Positions 17,578 through 25,233 of a stretch of DNA of 64,000 nt are shown here, piece after piece; the stretch's first letter is position 1, and every line of letters begins with the position of its first letter. Location of the stretch: the NCBI GenBank assembly GCA_900320055.1, contig ONQS01000002.1, positions 1-64,000 of the forward strand, written 5' to 3'. The stretch comes from an uncultured Prevotellaceae bacterium (GTDB taxonomy: Bacteria > Bacteroidota > Bacteroidia > Bacteroidales > Muribaculaceae). The translations under genes and the position numbers were made by a program. Under the pieces are notes generated by a model. The model saw nothing but the letters and a program-made list of their open reading frames with translations. It was not told the origin of the DNA and did not search any database.

Positions 17578-18068
17578 TGCGAGGCGTCAAAGGTCAAGTC
17601 AACAGGTTCATTCACCTCTACGCGGAAGTAGAGGCCCGTGCATCCGTTCAGGAAGTATTGTCCCAACTCGTTTGTCCTGAGCGAATCTGTGCGCAGGTAT
17701 ACCATCTCGTTAGACAAGGCATCCTCATCGATGATCATGCGGGACATCAACTGTTGCAACAGCCGGCGGCAGACATCGAGGGCTGCCTGGTATGAGTCCA
17801 TCGTCTTAATGTTGTAGCGGCGCAGCAGGTAGACCATCAGCACACGCGTGTTGAAGTAGCCGCCATTTCGCTGGCGGGTGATGCGTCCATCGCAAGTGTC
17901 ATCGACACAGAAGAAGGCGTTAGCCGTGCGGAACTGCTGCAGCATGCCCTGCAGACCGCCAGGACCTGAACAGGTGCAAAACCGGAACCCGGAGGTCTGG
18001 GCTAGGACATTGTGCTCATACAGGCTGCGGAAGTAGCCTATGTAGTCAAAGAGTTGTTTTGCGTTCAT
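17568..18068 (-). CDS. Tail-terminator-like phage protein
   Basis: 166 residues. The helix-rich start MNAKQLFDYIGYFRSLYE and the C-terminal segment GLYFRVEVNEPVDLTFD have the look of small tail-terminator or minor-tail proteins. It starts with an ATGA overlap on the upstream gene and overlaps the following gene by 10 bp, so the set is translationally coupled. It contains four Cys in the first 60 residues. I cannot name the family with certainty. Confidence 0.4.
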   Translation of the reverse strand: MNAKQLFDYIGYFRSLYEHNVLAQTSGFRFCTCSGPGGLQGMLQQFRTANAFFCVDDTCDGRITRQRNGGYFNTRVLMVYLLRRYNIKTMDSYQAALDVCRRLLQQLMSRMIIDEDALSNEMVYLRTDSLRTNELGQYFLNGCTGLYFRVEVNEPVDLTFDASQWT

Positions 18069-18835
18069 TTTTTGGAGGATTTTTTAAAGTCTTCGGCCTC
18101 TTGAGCCTTTGCATTGAGTTCGGTGAGGGCGCGCCAGGTGTCCATCTCCAGCACTTCGTTCTCCTTGGTGATGTCGCCACCAGTGAGTGCTCTGATCTGG
18201 TTATCCATGATGCTGCGCATGTCGGGCTCTGTGCCGCCACCGGGCTTAAAAAACACAGGGAACAGTTGGGCAAACATTTCCTTGAGTTGTGCCCACCACT
18301 GGATAATCATCAACTGTTCCCACTCCTCAAGAGCGCGGGTGATGCCAGGATACAACACGCCGGCGAGTTGACTGATGGCGCCCATGGAGCGGGACATCAG
18401 CACTCCCTGGTAACAGTTCTCGCCAATTAGGTAGGTCTTGAACGGCACGCCGTGGAAGGCGGCATTGAGAGCCGAGTAACTGTGCCAGCGATGCCGCAAC
18501 TCGTCTAGTCTGACAGGAATGTTGCCGGGGCGCTGCACCCACTCCAGTTGCTCGATCATCCACGCCATTTTCTCGCGGTCGATGAGGAACGATATAGTCG
18601 TGTCCTTACCGGAACACACCGCGCGCACCTTGCAACGCCAACGTGTGGCCTCGCGGTAAATGATCGACATGCCCGTAAGATGCAACAGGATGGCGAGCCG
18701 GGCCTGCTCGCTCGACGGGTTGCGCTGCAATGAGCGGAAAACCATGGCCAGTTCGTCTTGCGAGAGTTCGTCCCAGGACTGTGGCAAGGAGAATGATAAC
18801 TTGTTGTCATCAGCCGAAAAAGTAGCACGGATCAT
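18065..18835 (-). CDS. Phage protein, possible tail assembly chaperone
   Basis: 256 residues. The N-terminal part (SLPQSWDELSQDELAMVF) resembles tail-assembly-chaperone-like proteins that start with a Trp/Asp-Glu-Leu segment. The middle is helical with many Trp, and the end is charged (AQEAEDFKKSSKK). The stop overlaps the next ATG in an A-rich context (CCAAAAAATGA), so coupling, or a rare frame slip, could join it to the next product. It sits between a connector-like and a terminator-like gene. Confidence 0.4.
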   Translation of the reverse strand: MIRATFSADDNKLSFSLPQSWDELSQDELAMVFRSLQRNPSSEQARLAILLHLTGMSIIYREATRWRCKVRAVCSGKDTTISFLIDREKMAWMIEQLEWVQRPGNIPVRLDELRHRWHSYSALNAAFHGVPFKTYLIGENCYQGVLMSRSMGAISQLAGVLYPGITRALEEWEQLMIIQWWAQLKEMFAQLFPVFFKPGGGTEPDMRSIMDNQIRALTGGDITKENEVLEMDTWRALTELNAKAQEAEDFKKSSKK

Positions 18836-19616
18836 CTTTCTTGTTAGAATAGGGGGTGAATGTATTGGCCTGGTGAGCGCTTGACGTCTTATAGGTCTCG
18901 AAGGTATCGAGATGGCGCTCCAGGAACTCGATGATCTGAGCCATGTGCCAGCGGATCATCTTCTGGGTACCGGTGATATAGGCGCCTATAAAGAGCAGAG
19001 CCTTGTGGAGCAATGCCGTCTGTTCTTTCCCGAGGTCGCCGCCGAGCAACGCCATGCGCATCTCGAGGTGGAGGTCTTCAGACATGTACTGCTTAAGCAG
19101 TTCCTCAGCAGCATCGATGACTGGACGCAGTTCGGTCATCTTAGTGCGGTGAGCATCCGTGACACCCATGACGGGCAACTGGCGTTTGGCATTCCACACC
19201 AGCGAGGCGAATGCACCTATAGCAATGGCATGTTCCCGCCACTGTTCTTTGCCACGCAGCGCGTCGAGCAGGTCATCGACGGCATCATCACGGCTGTCGC
19301 GCACCTGTTGAGCCAGGCGCAGCACTCGGTCACGGCTGGCAGGTGCGACGTTCTGGTTGCTCACTACGCCAAATCCGTTTTCTGTCAGCACCAGATCGAG
19401 ATGCGGTATGGCTAGATTATAGGCCTCGAGTACAGCCACACGCGTAGCAAGCCTCAGCGTTTCGACATCATCGGACACGCCGGGGCCAACGATACGCTGA
19501 GCGAGACGTATGCCATTGTCAAAATATGCCGAGATGCGGTTATAGACGACATCATCGGGCATAACAGCCGACGGGCAGTAACGTTCAAAATCTTCTCGGG
19601 TTATGTTGATGTTCAT
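18810..19616 (-). CDS. DUF6712-like head-tail connector protein
   Basis: 268 residues, mostly helical. The N-terminal part (YNRISAYFDNGIRLAQRIVG) and a second helical half with KRQLPVMGVTDAHRTKMTELRPVIDAA recall the DUF6712 proteins next to portal genes in Bacteroidales phages. Directly downstream of the portal-like gene with a 4-bp overlap, so a connector or adaptor function is likely. The family name is from memory. Confidence 0.55.
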   Translation of the reverse strand: MNINITREDFERYCPSAVMPDDVVYNRISAYFDNGIRLAQRIVGPGVSDDVETLRLATRVAVLEAYNLAIPHLDLVLTENGFGVVSNQNVAPASRDRVLRLAQQVRDSRDDAVDDLLDALRGKEQWREHAIAIGAFASLVWNAKRQLPVMGVTDAHRTKMTELRPVIDAAEELLKQYMSEDLHLEMRMALLGGDLGKEQTALLHKALLFIGAYITGTQKMIRWHMAQIIEFLERHLDTFETYKTSSAHQANTFTPYSNKKDDPCYFFG

Positions 19617-20992
19617 GATTCAGAATTATTTTTGAGTGATACTTGCTTGGCATCGTTGTGCTCATCGAGCGTTGTGAGCATGATCATCGGCACATCAGGC
19701 TCCACCTTGTCCTGCCATCCGTTATAGTAGATGATCACCTGGTGCACCTTCAGCATCAGGTCATGCCAGGACTTTTCAAGCGACTGTTTGAGCGTGAACA
19801 ACTCGCGCTTGTCGCTGCCCGAGTTGTTACTCTGACTCTTGCCGGGCGTCGCACCCACCAGGTTAGGATGGATATTGTCGCCGTAGCAGGTCATGTTGGC
19901 GGCCTCCTGGATGTCCTCGCTCCAGTCGCCGCCTTCTTTGCCGGCATCGATGGTATTGATGCGCACCATCCTGATCTCGTTGCCATTCGGGTCGATGTAG
20001 TAGCCCGTAATCCAGACCTTGCCGCTGTTCTCGATGCCGGCGACGAAGTTCTTGATGTTCTCTTTCTCTTTGTTGATGCGCTCCTGGATCTTGAGCGGGT
20101 CACTGATGTGTTCCTCTTCACAGATGTTATACCAGTAGTCCTTGTGGACTTCCACCTGGTACTTCACGCTCGCATGGTTCTTGAGTTTCGCCTTCTTGCC
20201 GATGCCGATCAGCCGCTTGATGTCGAACCAGTCGCCACGGAAGATGGCGGTGTAGTAAGGCACAGGATAGTACTGCAGCCCCGGAGTCGGATAACGCACC
20301 AGGATAGCGAACTTGCGGGCTTTGGTGCGCTCCTTGGTGATGCCGTCGGCGCCAGGTGCACGTCCCATCAGCACCTCGAGGTGACCCAGCGGGTTCTTTT
20401 CGTCCAGCAGCATGATACTCTCAATGTCGCTCTTCTTTGCCGGACGCTTACGCCAGTTAGCATAGAAGATGTGGTTGATGCGCCCATGTTCGTCGGCCTG
20501 CTCCATGCGGCAGTAGCAAGACTCCTTGTGTCGCACCTGCACGATGCGTGACCCGTCCTTCGAGAGGATGATCACCGCCACGCTGAAAAAGAAATACTTC
20601 ATGTCCGTCGCCTGCTCCAGGAAGAACTCCGGCAGCGAGTTGTCCATCATCCAGCGGCGAATCTCGGCGTCCCTGGTCGGCTGCCCAGTCTCGATGTCGT
20701 TGTACTTGAGGCCGGCGCCATAGCAGGTCAGCACGTTGAAGTACTTGTTCTGGCTCATGATCTCGTCTTTGCCGATGAGGTGAATCATGTGGAAGGGCAG
20801 CAGGTCATCGGGCCCAAACGGGATGTAGTTCGTCTTGGGGTAGAACGGCAACGGCTTTGCTGCAGGGATACCATCCTCATCGAAGATGTCGCCGCTGTCG
20901 GTCATCTCGCTCATCTCGGCATTCACCTTGGAGCCTTCTACGCGGAAGACCTCGCCCTTGGGGAATGGGAATGTTGTCTTGTCCATTGTCAT
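19613..20992 (-). CDS. Phage portal protein (probable)
   Basis: 459 residues, the usual portal size. Features are the N-terminal PFGPDDLLPFHMIHLI, a membrane-like aromatic stretch (MKYFFFSVAVIILSKDG), the long helix IQERINKEKENIKNFVAGI that fits the portal stem, and the Asn/Ser-rich loop PGKSQSNNSGSDKRELF before a C-terminal helix. The start is at MTMDKTTFPF, a 4-bp overlap with the upstream small gene. It lies next to connector-like genes but 8.7 kb away from terminase, which is unusual. The portal call rests on this composition and position. Confidence 0.65.
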   Translation of the reverse strand: MTMDKTTFPFPKGEVFRVEGSKVNAEMSEMTDSGDIFDEDGIPAAKPLPFYPKTNYIPFGPDDLLPFHMIHLIGKDEIMSQNKYFNVLTCYGAGLKYNDIETGQPTRDAEIRRWMMDNSLPEFFLEQATDMKYFFFSVAVIILSKDGSRIVQVRHKESCYCRMEQADEHGRINHIFYANWRKRPAKKSDIESIMLLDEKNPLGHLEVLMGRAPGADGITKERTKARKFAILVRYPTPGLQYYPVPYYTAIFRGDWFDIKRLIGIGKKAKLKNHASVKYQVEVHKDYWYNICEEEHISDPLKIQERINKEKENIKNFVAGIENSGKVWITGYYIDPNGNEIRMVRINTIDAGKEGGDWSEDIQEAANMTCYGDNIHPNLVGATPGKSQSNNSGSDKRELFTLKQSLEKSWHDLMLKVHQVIIYYNGWQDKVEPDVPMIMLTTLDEHNDAKQVSLKNNSES

Positions 20993-21258
20993 AGATATAT
21001 TGTATTGTTATTAATCTCAAACAGGGTCACGTCCCTGAACTCACGGATAACATTGCTCTTGGGCAACCTCACGCGATGGGTGCCTTTGCGCCAGTGGCCG
21101 CCGATGCAGACGGCGCCTTTGTATTCCAGGATATCACCGGTCGCGAGTTTCCACAGGCGCAAGTCAACCGGCTGCCCGCTCTCGAGTAGCAGGATGGCGT
21201 CCTTGATGTGCAGCACGCCCTTGGGCCTATTCGAAGGTGTCGTCAAACGTCTCATCAA
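20989..21258 (-). CDS. Small phage protein of unknown function
   Basis: 89 residues, basic at the start (MMRRLTTPSNRP) and beta-rich afterwards (GVLHIKDAILLLESGQPVDL, GDILEYKGAVCIGGHW). It overlaps the upstream gene by 32 bp and the portal gene by 4 bp. The fold could be a small SH3-like barrel. No recognised family. Confidence 0.45.
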   Translation of the reverse strand: MMRRLTTPSNRPKGVLHIKDAILLLESGQPVDLRLWKLATGDILEYKGAVCIGGHWRKGTHRVRLPKSNVIREFRDVTLFEINNNTIYL

Positions 21259-22237
21259 AGATGCGCGGTGTTATGGGCACTGTCGTCACTGTACGGAGCG
21301 ACGCGCGGTGCCAGGTGAATGTGAAGGCCGGTAGGTGCCCCTCTTCATCGGTGTGCTTGACCGAAACGTCGTCGATGACGACTGGGTCGGTCACAGCGCC
21401 ATTTTCTATCAGCATAACCTCGGTTGAGCGAGCCAGCGAGCGGAACAGTTCCACCTCACTTGGCCGCAGTGGACCGGTGTTGGACTTCACCGAATCTTCC
21501 TCGCGGATGTCGTAGGTTGTCATAATAGTACCTATGGCAGCCTGCTCTCGAGTAATCTTCTGCGTATGCTCATTCATGCCGGTGAAGTAGGCAGGTTCCC
21601 ACACCGAGAAGTCGTTACGAAACAACAGGCCCAAACGAGTAGCGCAGGTGGGCCGCACGCGGTATAACATGCGTCGGTTACCAGCCTTGACCACATATTG
21701 GACAAGACGGCCCTTACTCTCGTCCACCAGCAGCGATGGCGAGCAGTCCACCTCTTGCAGCGATTGTGCCGGCACACCGGATGCCAGCACAATGTCACCA
21801 GTCGACAGCGTCGTGCCATCAGCATAGACACATGACGCGACAATATCCGCAGATGTATCCAGCAGCGCCGTCACCATTTCGCGACGGTTAAGCGTCGTGG
21901 TGCGCTCGCCCATGACGGGTGACAGGAAATGCCCGGCAACAAAGTCAGCGCCAGACATGGTCTGCTTTGTGCCAGACCTGAGGATAAGAACCCTTTTCGA
22001 GCCCTGCCCAGAGACCGCAAACTCGTACTGCGCCAGCATGTCGCTATCGGATGTTGCCAGTAAACGGTCCAGGTCATACACAGACACCTTGTCGGATATA
22101 GGCGTGTACTTGTTCTGTAGCAGAAGCCCGCTCGCGCTTGCGATGGTCAATGTGATAGGCGATGTTGCGGTAATCTGCAATTCGTCAAACTCTGACGAGA
22201 AGCATACCCATGGCCATGTATTATCATAATTAATCAT
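21227..22237 (-). CDS. Phage structural protein, tail-like, 336 residues
   Basis: A beta-rich protein (ITATSPITLTIASASGLLL, RVLILRSGTKQTMSGADF) without recognised motifs. The C-terminus is rich in Thr and Phe/Asp (FDETFDDTFE). It is the first gene after the operator-controlled promoter at 22375-22382 and a terminator-like hairpin, and leads into the portal-connector-tail operon. A tail-tip or head-decoration role is possible. The start at 22237 gives a leader of about 130 nt. Confidence 0.5.
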   Translation of the reverse strand: MINYDNTWPWVCFSSEFDELQITATSPITLTIASASGLLLQNKYTPISDKVSVYDLDRLLATSDSDMLAQYEFAVSGQGSKRVLILRSGTKQTMSGADFVAGHFLSPVMGERTTTLNRREMVTALLDTSADIVASCVYADGTTLSTGDIVLASGVPAQSLQEVDCSPSLLVDESKGRLVQYVVKAGNRRMLYRVRPTCATRLGLLFRNDFSVWEPAYFTGMNEHTQKITREQAAIGTIMTTYDIREEDSVKSNTGPLRPSEVELFRSLARSTEVMLIENGAVTDPVVIDDVSVKHTDEEGHLPAFTFTWHRASLRTVTTVPITPRIFDETFDDTFE

Positions 22238-22269
22238 AACGCGAAGTTAATATAGATCATACTCTCAAT

Positions 22270-22305
22270 AAAAGACAAAACCCGCCGCGCCTCACGACGC
22301 AGCGG
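22270..22305 (-). terminator. Terminator/attenuator hairpin in the leader of the structural operon
   Basis: On the minus strand CCGCTGCG (22305-22298) pairs with CGCGGCGG (22289-22282), 8 bp with one G-U, followed by GTTTTGTCTTTT. It lies between the promoter at 22375-22382 and the next gene, so many transcripts would stop after about 95 nt unless antiterminated. Confidence 0.65.
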
Positions 22306-22374
22306 AGAAGAACTTTAAAACTATAAACCTTATCAATTCTCGGTATACATGAAAAAAAAATCTATTACTCTCCG

Positions 22375-22416
22375 CAAAGTTACAATATATATTTGGTAAA
22401 CCAAAAATATATTGTA
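22375..22416. promoter_or_regulatory. Operator-promoter element O1 (22.4 kb copy)
   Basis: The minus-strand -7 box TAACTTTG (22375-22382) is followed upstream by an inverted repeat: 22381-22396 pairs with 22401-22416, 15 of 16 bp (TACAATATATATTTGG, 4-nt centre, its complement). The left arm itself holds a plus-strand TATATTTG box. The same arrangement occurs at 28.3 and 49.5 kb, which marks it as a binding site of a phage regulator. Confidence 0.75.
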
Positions 22417-22472
22417 GGAAAAGCGACGACTGGCACATGAACCAGCCGCCGCTCGAGCGAAGGATTAAGTGT

Positions 22473-22760
22473 TTAGTTGGTTGGGATCATAGCCCATGTA
22501 GGGTAAACGGTGGAGACGCTCACTTCATAGCCCAGGCGCCACATGACGGTGGATATCAAGTTAAGGTCTATCGTCACCATGTCGGCCAGCGTGGACTGAA
22601 TCTCGGCGGTAGTCTTATATTCCACATCGTCGTCGCCATAGGTAGCCGGGCGATAGTTCAGCAGCCATTGCAGCAGCGGCATCATCTCTTCTTTGGCCTC
22701 TCCGTTTTTCACTGCATCCATATTCTTGTGCAGCACCTCAAGATAATTATCGTTGCTCAT
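22473..22760 (-). CDS. Small acidic phage protein of unknown function
   Basis: 95 residues, acidic and helical (MDAVKNGEAKEEMMPLLQWL), last of a seven-gene block of overlapping small genes. A strong ribosome binding site GAAAGGAGG lies a few bases before the ATG, inside the preceding gene. Genes like this usually act early on host functions, but nothing in the sequence shows what it does. Confidence 0.5.
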   Translation of the reverse strand: MSNDNYLEVLHKNMDAVKNGEAKEEMMPLLQWLLNYRPATYGDDDVEYKTTAEIQSTLADMVTIDLNLISTVMWRLGYEVSVSTVYPTWAMIPTN

Positions 22761-23007
22761 CCTGGCCTCCTTTCTCTTTAAAGTGTTTCAGGAAATAGCC
22801 AATGGCCTTGTGGTAGCGTTCAAGATTTTTCACTGAACTGAACTGTGCCTGGCTGTTGCCGAAGCCCTCGAGGTCAACCGTGAAAATTGTGAAGCCGGGG
22901 TCATCGGGATCCTCTGGGTACACACGACGCGACACCTTGACCTTGATGTTGTCTTCAGGATAATCTATGGTCACGCTCTTCTCACATGTGGTGCTCCTGG
23001 TACTCAT
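22747..23007 (-). CDS. Small phage protein of unknown function
   Basis: 86 residues, beta-rich N-terminal half (SVTIDYPEDNIKVKVSRRVY) and a helical C-terminus (ERYHKAIGYFLKHFKEKGG). It is preceded by AAAGGAGGTGG. The Gly-Gly near its own end is the translated ribosome binding site of the next gene. Overlaps the next gene by 14 bp and the previous by 4 bp. Confidence 0.5.
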   Translation of the reverse strand: MSTRSTTCEKSVTIDYPEDNIKVKVSRRVYPEDPDDPGFTIFTVDLEGFGNSQAQFSSVKNLERYHKAIGYFLKHFKEKGGQDEQR

Positions 23008-23291
23008 ACTGCAGCCACCTCCTTTCTTGCGGTCATGCGCGTCATGCCGTTATAGTCTGAGTTGATTTGCCATCTGTCGCCATCCCAATTCAGGAACTGG
23101 CGGTTGCCCATAAAGACGCCCAGGTAATCCCAATTGTTGTTGGGGGCATTGAACGCCTGAACCTTCAAGTGGTGTTTCTGGCTTGTGGCCATCATGTCAC
23201 CCATGCGGCGAATCTCCTGGAAGGTGCACTCTGTATCGGTCACCACCTTGCGACCGTTGAGCAGTTGGAAATGATAACTCTTGGCGTTCAT
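23004..23291 (-). CDS. Small phage protein with WxYLGxFxGNxxF motif
   Basis: 95 residues. The motif NWDYLGVFMGNRQFLNWDG is mirrored in the product of 23674-24087 (EWRYLGTFHGNGEF), suggesting two diverged copies of one small domain. Strong site AAGGAGGTGAGG upstream. Function unknown. Confidence 0.5.
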   Translation of the reverse strand: MNAKSYHFQLLNGRKVVTDTECTFQEIRRMGDMMATSQKHHLKVQAFNAPNNNWDYLGVFMGNRQFLNWDGDRWQINSDYNGMTRMTARKEVAAV

Positions 23292-23677
23292 ACGGCCTCA
23301 CCTCCTTCCTCTGGCTCAAATGCGATGGTGCCGGACTCCAACTTGTCCATGTCTATCTCCCCAGCGAGTTCAGCAAGATAGACCACTGCCGCCTTGGGCT
23401 GGGAGGTCTGGTTGGTGGGGTCGCCGCAGTAGATGGTGATCTGGCAGTGGCCTGGGACACCGGAATAAGGCTCAACGACCAGGTCTCGAGCCCTTGACTT
23501 GGCATACTTGCGGTCCAGCAATCGGCAATGGTCCTTGATGGCCTTGATTAGATCCTGAGTGGGCTTCTTGCCTTTGATAAGGCGATGCTTGAGGCGCGAT
23601 GCGAACAATGCCGCCTCTTCTCCTTTACGGTTCGAAGCCTTGTATGTCACTACCTCGGTGCAGAAATAGATCTTCAT
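23288..23677 (-). CDS. Small phage protein of unknown function
   Basis: 129 residues beginning MKIYFCTEVVTYKASNRKG. A basic helical middle (ALFASRLKHRLIKGKKPTQD) is followed by a beta-rich end (CQITIYCGDPTN). The start at 23677 is fixed by GAAAGGAGGTG 6-7 nt upstream and the ATGA overlap; a longer open frame upstream is a shadow of the neighbouring gene. Function unknown. Confidence 0.5.
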   Translation of the reverse strand: MKIYFCTEVVTYKASNRKGEEAALFASRLKHRLIKGKKPTQDLIKAIKDHCRLLDRKYAKSRARDLVVEPYSGVPGHCQITIYCGDPTNQTSQPKAAVVYLAELAGEIDMDKLESGTIAFEPEEGGEAV

Positions 23678-24087
23678 TGGGCACCTCCTTTCTTCATGTT
23701 CCTGGCAGTCCGCTGCTGGCAAAGGCGGCAGTAGGACTGATAGCCGGTCCCCTTGGAATTGAACATGCGCAGCGGCTTGAATTGGCCACAGCAAGAGCAG
23801 CGCTTCTTCTCGGGCTGAATCTCGTTGACCATCAGCCCGTCCACTCCACGCTTGATGGTACAGGCAAGGCCTTCGGCTGAGGTAAACTCGCCATTGCCAT
23901 GGAATGTCCCCAGGTAACGCCATTCACCAGTGATCGAGACACCAGGTTTTGCCGGCTCATACATGCAGACATTGATATCTCCATGTTTAGTGGCCGTTGT
24001 GTCGCCATACTCGAGGCACATATTCCTATCGCCACTCAACTTGTGAATCTCCTTGAGGTTCACATAGAACTTGAAATCGGCTATCAT
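23674..24087 (-). CDS. Zinc-ribbon-containing small phage protein
   Basis: 137 residues. The N-terminal half carries EWRYLGTFHGNGEF, related to the neighbour at 23004-23291. The C-terminal half has CSCCGQFKPLRMF then YCRLCQQRTAR, two CxxC knuckles 20 residues apart that should bind one zinc ion, as in HNH-like and recombination-associated ribbons. A preceding GGAAGGAGGTG site sets the start. Probably nucleic-acid binding; more cannot be said. Confidence 0.6.
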   Translation of the reverse strand: MIADFKFYVNLKEIHKLSGDRNMCLEYGDTTATKHGDINVCMYEPAKPGVSITGEWRYLGTFHGNGEFTSAEGLACTIKRGVDGLMVNEIQPEKKRCSCCGQFKPLRMFNSKGTGYQSYCRLCQQRTARNMKKGGAQ

Positions 24088-24644
24088 GCTTCAGCACCTC
24101 CTTCCTGGTTCTCGTGCTGCTGGCGGGCAGCGGCACGGTTATCATCCACCTGCTTGATGTACTTGTCGCGCAGTTCCTCCATGAGTTTGTTGTAGTGTTC
24201 ACAGATGGCCTTGCGCTCGTCGGTTGCGATCTGAGCGCGGTCATTGAAGCGGCCTTCAGCATCGGCAAGTCTCATAATCTCCTGACGGGAGAGACCGATG
24301 CGCTGCGCTTCCAGGTTGCTGATGCGGGTGGTGAAGTCGTCAAGGTCGCCCATGCCCTCGGTCGGGGCATCGAGGCGCAAGGCATGGCGCAGGTCGGCAC
24401 GCTTATCCTTCAGGTGCTCAATCTGAGTCTTGAGGTTGAGTCGCTGCAGGGCGAATTGTTCTTTGATGCTGGTGCGCTCCAGTTGGTAGGCGTTCTTGAT
24501 GATGCGGTAGCGCTCATCCACCTCGTGCAGTTCCTGGGCCTTTTTGTTCATCAAGGCTTGACGGGCACGGGAATATTCAGCCTCTGTGTGTTGATTGCGC
24601 ACGGCAGCCGGGCTGGTCCAGTCGTTTTGTTGATTGCCGGTCAT
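24084..24644 (-). CDS. Coiled-coil phage protein
   Basis: 186 residues, almost entirely charged helix (QALMNKKAQELHEVDERYRI, HYNKLMEELRDKYIKQVDDN) with heptad spacing, so a long coiled coil. The start at 24644 (MTGNQQNDW) is set by AAAGGAGGTG 9 nt upstream and shares one base with the stop of the previous gene (TAATG). A scaffold, spacer or nucleoid-type role is possible; unknown. Confidence 0.55.
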   Translation of the reverse strand: MTGNQQNDWTSPAAVRNQHTEAEYSRARQALMNKKAQELHEVDERYRIIKNAYQLERTSIKEQFALQRLNLKTQIEHLKDKRADLRHALRLDAPTEGMGDLDDFTTRISNLEAQRIGLSRQEIMRLADAEGRFNDRAQIATDERKAICEHYNKLMEELRDKYIKQVDDNRAAARQQHENQEGGAEA

Positions 24645-24907
24645 TACTTCACACCTCCTTTCTTGATGTCGATGGCGCTCATCAGCGCGAAGTGGAGCAC
24701 CCAGGCGATGCACCAGGGGGCAGGGTTGCCGGCCTGGCCTTCGCTGATGAGCCAGCCCATAAGGCTGATGAAGGCGCACAACGCCAGCAGGGTGTTGACT
24801 GAAGTGGAAATTGCAATTTTTGCAAACGTCAGCAGCGCCTTGACCGCTGCTGTGGCCAGCGCCTCGATGGGCGCACTCTCTCGGTTGATTTGAATGGTTG
24901 TGTTCAT
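24644..24907 (-). CDS. Small membrane protein, first gene of the SD-led block
   Basis: 87 residues starting MNTTIQINRESAP, with two transmembrane helices (about AVKALLTFAKIAIS and TLLALCAFISLMGWLIS) and a Trp-rich third hydrophobic part (PWCIAWVLHFALM). The start codon directly abuts a 20-bp hairpin in its leader, and there is no ribosome binding site here although all following genes in the block have one. May act in superinfection exclusion or membrane targeting; inferred only. Confidence 0.5.
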   Translation of the reverse strand: MNTTIQINRESAPIEALATAAVKALLTFAKIAISTSVNTLLALCAFISLMGWLISEGQAGNPAPWCIAWVLHFALMSAIDIKKGGVK

Positions 24908-24908
24908 A

Positions 24909-25120
24909 ACACTTGTTGGGTATAGCAATTGGCAGTATATAAAAACGGCTGCCTGTTCCGTTGCTATACCCAACAAGTGTCATCCCGAGGGAGTGCCATT
25001 TATGGATCGGAAAGGCAGCCTTCTATCGGCTGGTTTTCGGGCATAAAAATAGCCCGAAGCAGATTCGAGCGGCTAACCGGCACTCGTGCGGCGATGACTA
25101 ACATCGTTGGGTATAGCGCT
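24909..25120 (-). promoter_or_regulatory. Structured leader, possible attenuator
   Basis: Perfect 20-bp inverted repeat: 24909-24928 (ACACTTGTTGGGTATAGCAA) and 24961-24980, ending one base before the start codon. On the minus strand GGCTGCC (25020-25014) can instead pair with GGCAGCC (24953-24947), which is followed by GTTTTT, a terminator form. The two pairings interfere. GTTGGGTATAGC occurs a third time at 25106-25117. A hairpin TTCGGGC/GCCCGAA lies at 25036-25058. Confidence 0.6.
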
Positions 25121-25129
25121 GCAAAGTAA

Positions 25130-25146
25130 ATTCTAAATTTTAGAAT
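25130..25146. promoter_or_regulatory. 17-bp palindromic operator O2
   Basis: ATTCTAAATTTTAGAAT, a perfect palindrome with one central base, beside CAAAGTAA, a near match to a minus-strand -7 box for the small-gene block. A one-mismatch copy lies at 26902-26918 and a half-site at 49495-49502. Confidence 0.6.
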
Positions 25147-25171
25147 GACCAAATATTTAAGCAAGAAAAAT

Positions 25172-25229
25172 CCGAAAATATGCTTTAAAACATATTTTCG
25201 GACATATTAAGCAGATTCAAACCTGCTTA
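25172..25229. repeat. About 58-bp direct repeat, left copy
   Basis: About 90% identical to 28058-28114 in the same orientation. It contains CCGAAAATATG/CATATTTTCGG (11 bp) and TAAGCAG/CTGCTTA (7 bp) hairpins. It follows the stop codon of the 25234 gene, so it probably also ends that transcript. Confidence 0.75.
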
Positions 25230-25233
25230 GTCG

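Noticed and set aside
22381-22416. CRISPR array
   Set aside because: The repeated motifs here, at 28.3 and at 49.5 kb are single palindromes in promoters without spacers; no CRISPR-like array or cas gene was seen in the window.
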